Assembly (NCBI GenBank): GCA_905216025.1
Contig: CAJMSE010000006.1
Span: 95,005 to 159,004, forward strand
Origin: an uncultured bacterium
GTDB taxonomy: Bacteria > Bacteroidota > Bacteroidia > Bacteroidales > Bacteroidaceae
Length of the DNA stretch: 64,000 bases
Reading direction: 5' to 3'
Below, in pieces: positions 60,259 to 64,000 of this stretch. Position 1 is the stretch's first letter. Every line of letters begins with the position of its first letter. The notes under the pieces are model-generated. The model was not told where the DNA came from, did not search any database, and saw only the letters and a list, made by a program, of their open reading frames with translations. Made by a program: the position numbers and the translations under genes.

Positions 60259-61218
60259 ATGGTACTTGATATACTATATATTATAATAGGTGTAATCCTC
60301 GTGCTGCGCGGCGCCGACAAGCTGACAGAAGGGGCATCGGCCCTCGCCCGCCGCATGAACGTGCCCGAGATAGTGATAGGCCTGACCATCGTGGCAGCCG
60401 GCACGTCGGCTCCCGAGCTGTTCGTCAGTCTCGTGTCGGCACTGAACGGCACGCCCGACCTTGCCGTGGGCAACATCGTGGGCAGCAACATACTGAACAC
60501 AATGCTCATCGTGGGATGCTCCGCGATGGTGGCTCCGATGGCCATCTCGAAGAACACCGTGCGCAAGGACATACCTTTCGCCGTGGCGGCATCGGCCCTG
60601 CTCATCATCCTCTGCCTCGACGGATTCGATGCCCCGACGGTACAGGGCAACACGATAAGCCGCCTCGACGGTGCGATACTACTCGCGGGCTTTGCCGCCT
60701 TCACGGCCTACACCCTACGCATGGCCAAGAACGGGACGCCTCCCGGGCCGCAGCCGCAGGCCGGAACGGTGAAGGCTTGGAAGAGCCTGCTGGCCGTCGT
60801 CGTCGGCCTCGCCTTCCTGATAATCGGCAGCGACATCTTCGTAGACAGTGCCACGGACGTGGCCCACACGCTCGGCATCAGCGAGAGCGTCATCGGACTG
60901 ACCATCGTGGCCGGCGGCACATCACTGCCCGAACTGGCGACGAGCATCGTGGCAGCACGCAAGGGCCAGTCGGCAATAGCCATAGGGAACGTCATCGGCA
61001 GCAACGTGTTCAACATCCTCGCCACGCTCGGCATCACGGCTGCCGTATGCCCGATGCAGATCAGCGGCATCACACTGACGGACATGGCCGTGATGCTCGT
61101 CTCGATGGCAGCCGTATGGCTGTTCTCATTCACGAAATACACCGTCGCACGGTGGGAAGGCGCCGTGCTGACAGCAGGCTACATAGCATACATCGGCTGG
61201 TTGCTGGGCAACCTTTAA
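60259..61218 (+). CDS. CaCA-family calcium/sodium antiporter (YrbG-like)
   Basis: Inner-membrane cation antiporter, 319 residues and about ten transmembrane segments. The two inverted alpha-repeats are GLTIVAAGTSAPELFVSLVS and GLTIVAGGTSLPELATSIVA, each with the Glu of the ion site, followed by GNIVGSNILN and GNVIGSNVFN. It starts 15 bases after purN. Ion specificity (Ca or Na) is not settled by the sequence. Confidence 0.92.
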   Translation: MVLDILYIIIGVILVLRGADKLTEGASALARRMNVPEIVIGLTIVAAGTSAPELFVSLVSALNGTPDLAVGNIVGSNILNTMLIVGCSAMVAPMAISKNTVRKDIPFAVAASALLIILCLDGFDAPTVQGNTISRLDGAILLAGFAAFTAYTLRMAKNGTPPGPQPQAGTVKAWKSLLAVVVGLAFLIIGSDIFVDSATDVAHTLGISESVIGLTIVAGGTSLPELATSIVAARKGQSAIAIGNVIGSNVFNILATLGITAAVCPMQISGITLTDMAVMLVSMAAVWLFSFTKYTVARWEGAVLTAGYIAYIGWLLGNL

Positions 61219-61251
61219 ACAGATGGACACCTTCCGGCACGCACTGATATA

Positions 61252-61671
61252 TCATCCGGCACACTCAGGGCACAGGCCTTTCACCATGTAGTTCACAGTG
61301 TTCCTTACATAGCCGCGTGGCAGTTCGACCTGCGGCACGGGCACGTTGTCGAGGCAGAACGTGCGGTGACACGCCTCACAATAGAAGTGCACGTGCATGT
61401 CTTCATCGTCGCCGTCGCCGCCATGACTCATGCACAACTCATAGCGCACGCCGTCGCTGCCGTCCTCGATGACGTGCACGAGGCGCTGCTCGCGGAAGAG
61501 CGACAGGGCACGGAATATGCCCGACTTGTCCACCGTAAGTATCTTGTATTCCAGTTCCGAAAGCGACATCGGGCGGTCGGCAGCCGCAAGGGCCTTCACC
61601 ACCAGAATCCTGTTAGACGTCGGGCGTATGCCGCGCTCTTGTAGAATCTCCGTACATCTTTTCTCGTCCAT
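61252..61671 (-). CDS. Fur-family transcriptional regulator
   Basis: 139 residues. The N-terminal winged helix (CTEILQERGIRPTSNRILVVKAL, with ALSLFREQRLVHVI) is followed by the metal domain: MHVHFYCEACHRTFCL and GLCPECAG supply two Cys pairs, a structural zinc site. Whether it senses iron, zinc or peroxide cannot be decided. The start is the ATG at 61671 or 61674; the longer frame runs through the promoter. Divergent from the unknown gene at 61785. Confidence 0.9.
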   Translation of the reverse strand: MDEKRCTEILQERGIRPTSNRILVVKALAAADRPMSLSELEYKILTVDKSGIFRALSLFREQRLVHVIEDGSDGVRYELCMSHGGDGDDEDMHVHFYCEACHRTFCLDNVPVPQVELPRGYVRNTVNYMVKGLCPECAG

Positions 61672-61696
61672 CATATCCGTTATATTTTCGCAAACG

Positions 61697-61704
61697 CAAA
61701 GATA
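61697..61704 (-). promoter_or_regulatory. -7 element TATCTTTG of the Fur-family gene
   Basis: Exact TAnnTTTG match on the minus strand, 25 bases upstream of the ATG. Confidence 0.6.
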
Positions 61705-61750
61705 GCAATAAAAAACGAGCCGCACACTTGCGGGGCTCAAATAAAAGCAA

Positions 61751-61758
61751 TAAATTTG
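61751..61758 (+). promoter_or_regulatory. -7 element TAAATTTG of the gene at 61785
   Basis: Exact TAnnTTTG match 26 bases upstream of the ATG. The divergent promoters of this gene and the Fur-family gene lie about 47 bases apart, so one regulator could control both. Confidence 0.6.
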
Positions 61759-61784
61759 CACCGCACACTATCAATGACACTACA

Positions 61785-62510
61785 ATGGACTCTACAGGAC
61801 AAATCGACAGATACAAGATCATGGCCGCACTTGAGCGCATCTTCTTCGAGGCGTACATCAACGGGGTAAACGACGGCACGGCGACAGACGGCACACGGGC
61901 TGACTTGACCCCGAAGACGATAAAGCAGATAGCCTCCGCACACTACGAGCAGATGACCGGCGAGTTTCACGACACGCTGTTCTTCCCCATCGCACGGCTC
62001 AACTACACGTTCGAAGAGATTGAGCGGCGGGTGAGGGAAATAGCAGCGGAGAAGGCCACGATGGTCAGGCTCATGCAAATGGCCTGCCGCACGGAAGAGA
62101 TGTTCGAGACGATGAAGACGGAGTATATACGCAACGTCACGGACATGCTCGAAGGGCACTTTGCCGACGCCGGCGAGCACCTCGGCAGATACACACGGGG
62201 CGACGGCAGCGCCGCAAACGACACTGCGACGGCCATACAGACGCTCACCGCAGCGACGGTAAAGGCATACGCCCTCGGCGTCAGGGCCGCAGGCAAGGGC
62301 AACGGCCTCAACCAGACAACGCTGGTGAGCCTGCTGATAAACGCCATGACGATACTGCTGCACGACAGGCCCATCGACACGGCACTGCTCGATGCCGCCG
62401 ACGACATCAACGGACTGCTCCTGACGGTATGCCGTTCGGAAGAGAACATGCAGGCAATGATGGACAGCTACCAGGCGGCAATGTCCGAAATAATAGCCTC
62501 TGACATCTAA
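61785..62510 (+). CDS. Unknown helical protein
   Basis: 241 residues, mainly predicted helix, no signal peptide or membrane segment, no family recognised. It is rich in Met, Thr and Ala; notable is a run of acidic and Met residues (MVRLMQMACRTEEMFETMKT) and a C-terminal SEENMQAMMDSYQAAMSEII stretch with regular spacing, perhaps a coiled coil. The ATG at 61785 agrees with the promoter. Its last codons and stop (GACATCTAA) are made of the dispersed repeat that follows. Confidence 0.55.
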   Translation: MDSTGQIDRYKIMAALERIFFEAYINGVNDGTATDGTRADLTPKTIKQIASAHYEQMTGEFHDTLFFPIARLNYTFEEIERRVREIAAEKATMVRLMQMACRTEEMFETMKTEYIRNVTDMLEGHFADAGEHLGRYTRGDGSAANDTATAIQTLTAATVKAYALGVRAAGKGNGLNQTTLVSLLINAMTILLHDRPIDTALLDAADDINGLLLTVCRSEENMQAMMDSYQAAMSEIIASDI

Positions 62511-62556
62511 CATATAACATCTTACATCTAACATATAACATCAAACATCTGACATG
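62498..62556. repeat. ACATCTAACAT-type repeat joining two genes
   Basis: A run of TCTGACATCTAACATATAACAT-like units (written here in parts: TCTGACATCTAACAT, then ATAACATCTTACATC) that spans the stop of the preceding gene and the ATG of the next. Related to the elements at 6966-7065 and 1150-1206. Confidence 0.75.
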
Positions 62557-63840
62557 ATACGACTCATTGCAACCGCGCTGCTGACCACGGCGGCGCTATC
62601 CGCCACGGCACAGTTCTCGAAACCGAGACGGGCATACGTGGAATACATCGTAACGGCCGACCACGCCGACCGCAACTACGCCACGGGCGAACAGGCCACG
62701 GTAAGCATCGAGGCATACAAGGGCGGCATGCCGCTTGACGGGGTGACGGTCTACTACACCACGGGCGACGAGATGATGACAGGCAGGAAGGACTCGACGG
62801 TATTCACGGGAGGCAGAGCCGCCATCCCCATGGGCACGCGCACCGAACCGGGGTTCCGCTCGTGCAGCCTCCATTTCACCGTCTACGGCCAGACATACAA
62901 GGACATGGTGAAGGTGGGCTACAGTCCGGAAGCCATCAAACCGCTTACTCCCATGCCGGCAGACTTCGGCAAATTCTGGAAGAAGACGCTGGCCGAGGCG
63001 GCCAAGGCCGGCCTTGACCCGGAGATAACGCCCCTGCCGGAGCACTCTACTGACAAGGTGGAGGTGAGCCTCGTGAAGCTCACCGTAGGCAAGGACGGGC
63101 GCAACATGTACGGCTACCTCACCCGGCCGCGCGGCGGAGGCAAGCATCCGGTGCTGTTCTGTCCGCCGGGAGCTGGGTCGAAGAAAATCACTCCCACGAC
63201 ATACTACAGCGAACAGGGATTCATCTACCTGAACATCAACATACACAGCGGATGCAATCCCGAACTGGGCGACGACGAATATAAAGAGGCCGAGAAAGTG
63301 GCGGCCGGATACAACCGCAACGAAATAGGCAGCCGCGAGACGTTCTACTACCGCAGCGTATATGCGGGCTGCTCGCGATGCGTCGACTTCCTCTGCTCGC
63401 TGCCCGACTGGGACGGCATCAACGTGGGCGTGACGGGCGGCAGCCAAGGCGGCGCGCTGTCCATCGTCACGGCGGCACTGAACCCCAAGGTGACATTCTG
63501 CGTGCCCTTCTACCCCGCCCTGTGCGACGTCATGGGCTTCCGCCACGGACGCGCCGGCGGATGGCCTAAATACTGGAACGGCCGCGAAGAGGCTGCCGGA
63601 GCAGAGAAGACTATGGAATACTACGACGTGGTGAACTTCGCACGGACGGTGAAATGCCCCGTGTTCTACTCGTTCGGATATAACGACGACACATGCTCAC
63701 CCACATCGACATACGCCGCATACAACGAGATAAAGGCGGAGAAGAAGCTCAGCGTCACGCCCACGAGCGGCCACTGGCGCTTCCCCGAGACCAACGACGA
63801 GTCGATAGCGTGGATGAAGAGCTTGATGAAAAGGGAATAA
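62554..63840 (+). CDS. Acetyl esterase, CE7/AXE1 family
   Basis: 428 residues, signal peptide (MIRLIATALLTTAALSATAQ). A beta-rich N-terminal domain (about 25-125) precedes the AXE1 alpha/beta-hydrolase domain with S297 in GGSQGGALS, D378 in GYNDDTCSP and H407 in SGHW; RETFYYRSVYAG matches the substrate-cap block. It probably removes acetyl groups from xylan, other plant glycans or acetylated antibiotics in the periplasm. Its ATG is the last base triplet of a dispersed repeat. Confidence 0.88.
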   Translation: MIRLIATALLTTAALSATAQFSKPRRAYVEYIVTADHADRNYATGEQATVSIEAYKGGMPLDGVTVYYTTGDEMMTGRKDSTVFTGGRAAIPMGTRTEPGFRSCSLHFTVYGQTYKDMVKVGYSPEAIKPLTPMPADFGKFWKKTLAEAAKAGLDPEITPLPEHSTDKVEVSLVKLTVGKDGRNMYGYLTRPRGGGKHPVLFCPPGAGSKKITPTTYYSEQGFIYLNINIHSGCNPELGDDEYKEAEKVAAGYNRNEIGSRETFYYRSVYAGCSRCVDFLCSLPDWDGINVGVTGGSQGGALSIVTAALNPKVTFCVPFYPALCDVMGFRHGRAGGWPKYWNGREEAAGAEKTMEYYDVVNFARTVKCPVFYSFGYNDDTCSPTSTYAAYNEIKAEKKLSVTPTSGHWRFPETNDESIAWMKSLMKRE

Positions 63841-64000
63841 CAAGAAATTTAAAGGGACTATTTCAATATCAGACTCACGCAGATTGTAGGGACATATTCT
63901 CGTATTTGTCCGCCAAATAGATAATTAAAATAAAATTTTTACAATACGAAAAAAAAGAAAATATGTACCAAAAAACTAACTAAACCATAAAAATAAAAAA
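63841..64000. other. Non-coding A/T-rich right edge
   Basis: Nothing recognised. The last 80 bases are unusually A-rich. Confidence 0.7.

Overview
The window looks like a gene-dense chromosomal segment of a GC-rich Bacteroidales bacterium, most likely Prevotellaceae or a close relative. The evidence is the repeated promoter element TAnnTTTG upstream of genes on both strands, the absence of clear Shine-Dalgarno sequences, the lysS-gpsA-pgi order, and many Bacteroidetes-typical families (DUF5686, DUF2723, DUF4230, DUF4738, DUF4153, DUF5606, GIN domain). The species cannot be fixed from the sequence. I see no rRNA, tRNA, intact insertion sequence, prophage or CRISPR array.

Layout. 1-450: non-coding edge with a possible transposase remnant, a strong hairpin and perhaps the start of a gene leaving on the left. 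451-6929 (minus): menaquinone operon, thioesterase-menF-menD-menB-menC-menE, no menH seen. 7083-8063 (minus): ROK sugar kinase. 8684-15775 (plus): lysS, gpsA, pgi, a beta-phosphoglucomutase-like HAD protein, a LacI-family regulator with its own operator, and a DUF4738 lipoprotein. 15777-27018 (minus): a thioesterase, then a cluster that can make an inositol lipid headgroup (inositol-1-phosphate synthase, a nucleotidyltransferase and a CDP-alcohol phosphatidyltransferase) mixed with two DUF5686 outer-membrane paralogues, a GIN-domain protein, a HAD protein and an ATP-grasp enzyme. 27397-29640 (minus): phosphate transporter fused to a PhoU-like domain. 29926-42666 (plus): serine acetyltransferase, rRNA methylase with an RG-rich tail, S9 dipeptidyl peptidase, purD, membrane proteins, a TMEM260-like O-mannosyltransferase candidate, polysaccharide deacetylase and queG. 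42792-46496: Spy-like protein, DUF4230 pair, trmO, aroB. 47001-51079: Fic protein and a large outer-membrane barrel. 51258-56428 (minus): DUF4153 protein and the operon nusB-yajC-ybbR-coaE-DUF5606. 56688-61218 (plus): rplY-pth, an S4 RNA-binding protein, a lipoprotein, purN, a Ca/Na antiporter. 61252-63840: Fur-type regulator divergent from an unknown gene, then a CE7 acetyl esterase.

Most genes are housekeeping. The unusual content is (1) several dispersed, non-coding repeat families that sit tightly between stop and start codons, and in one case inside menE; the most striking is a 110-bp element made of exactly five 22-bp palindromic units, present twice in the same orientation relative to, and just after, a stop codon; and (2) the inositol-lipid locus with uncharacterised ATP-grasp, HAD and DUF5686 partners. 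All functional statements come from reading the translated sequences; nothing was searched against a database.
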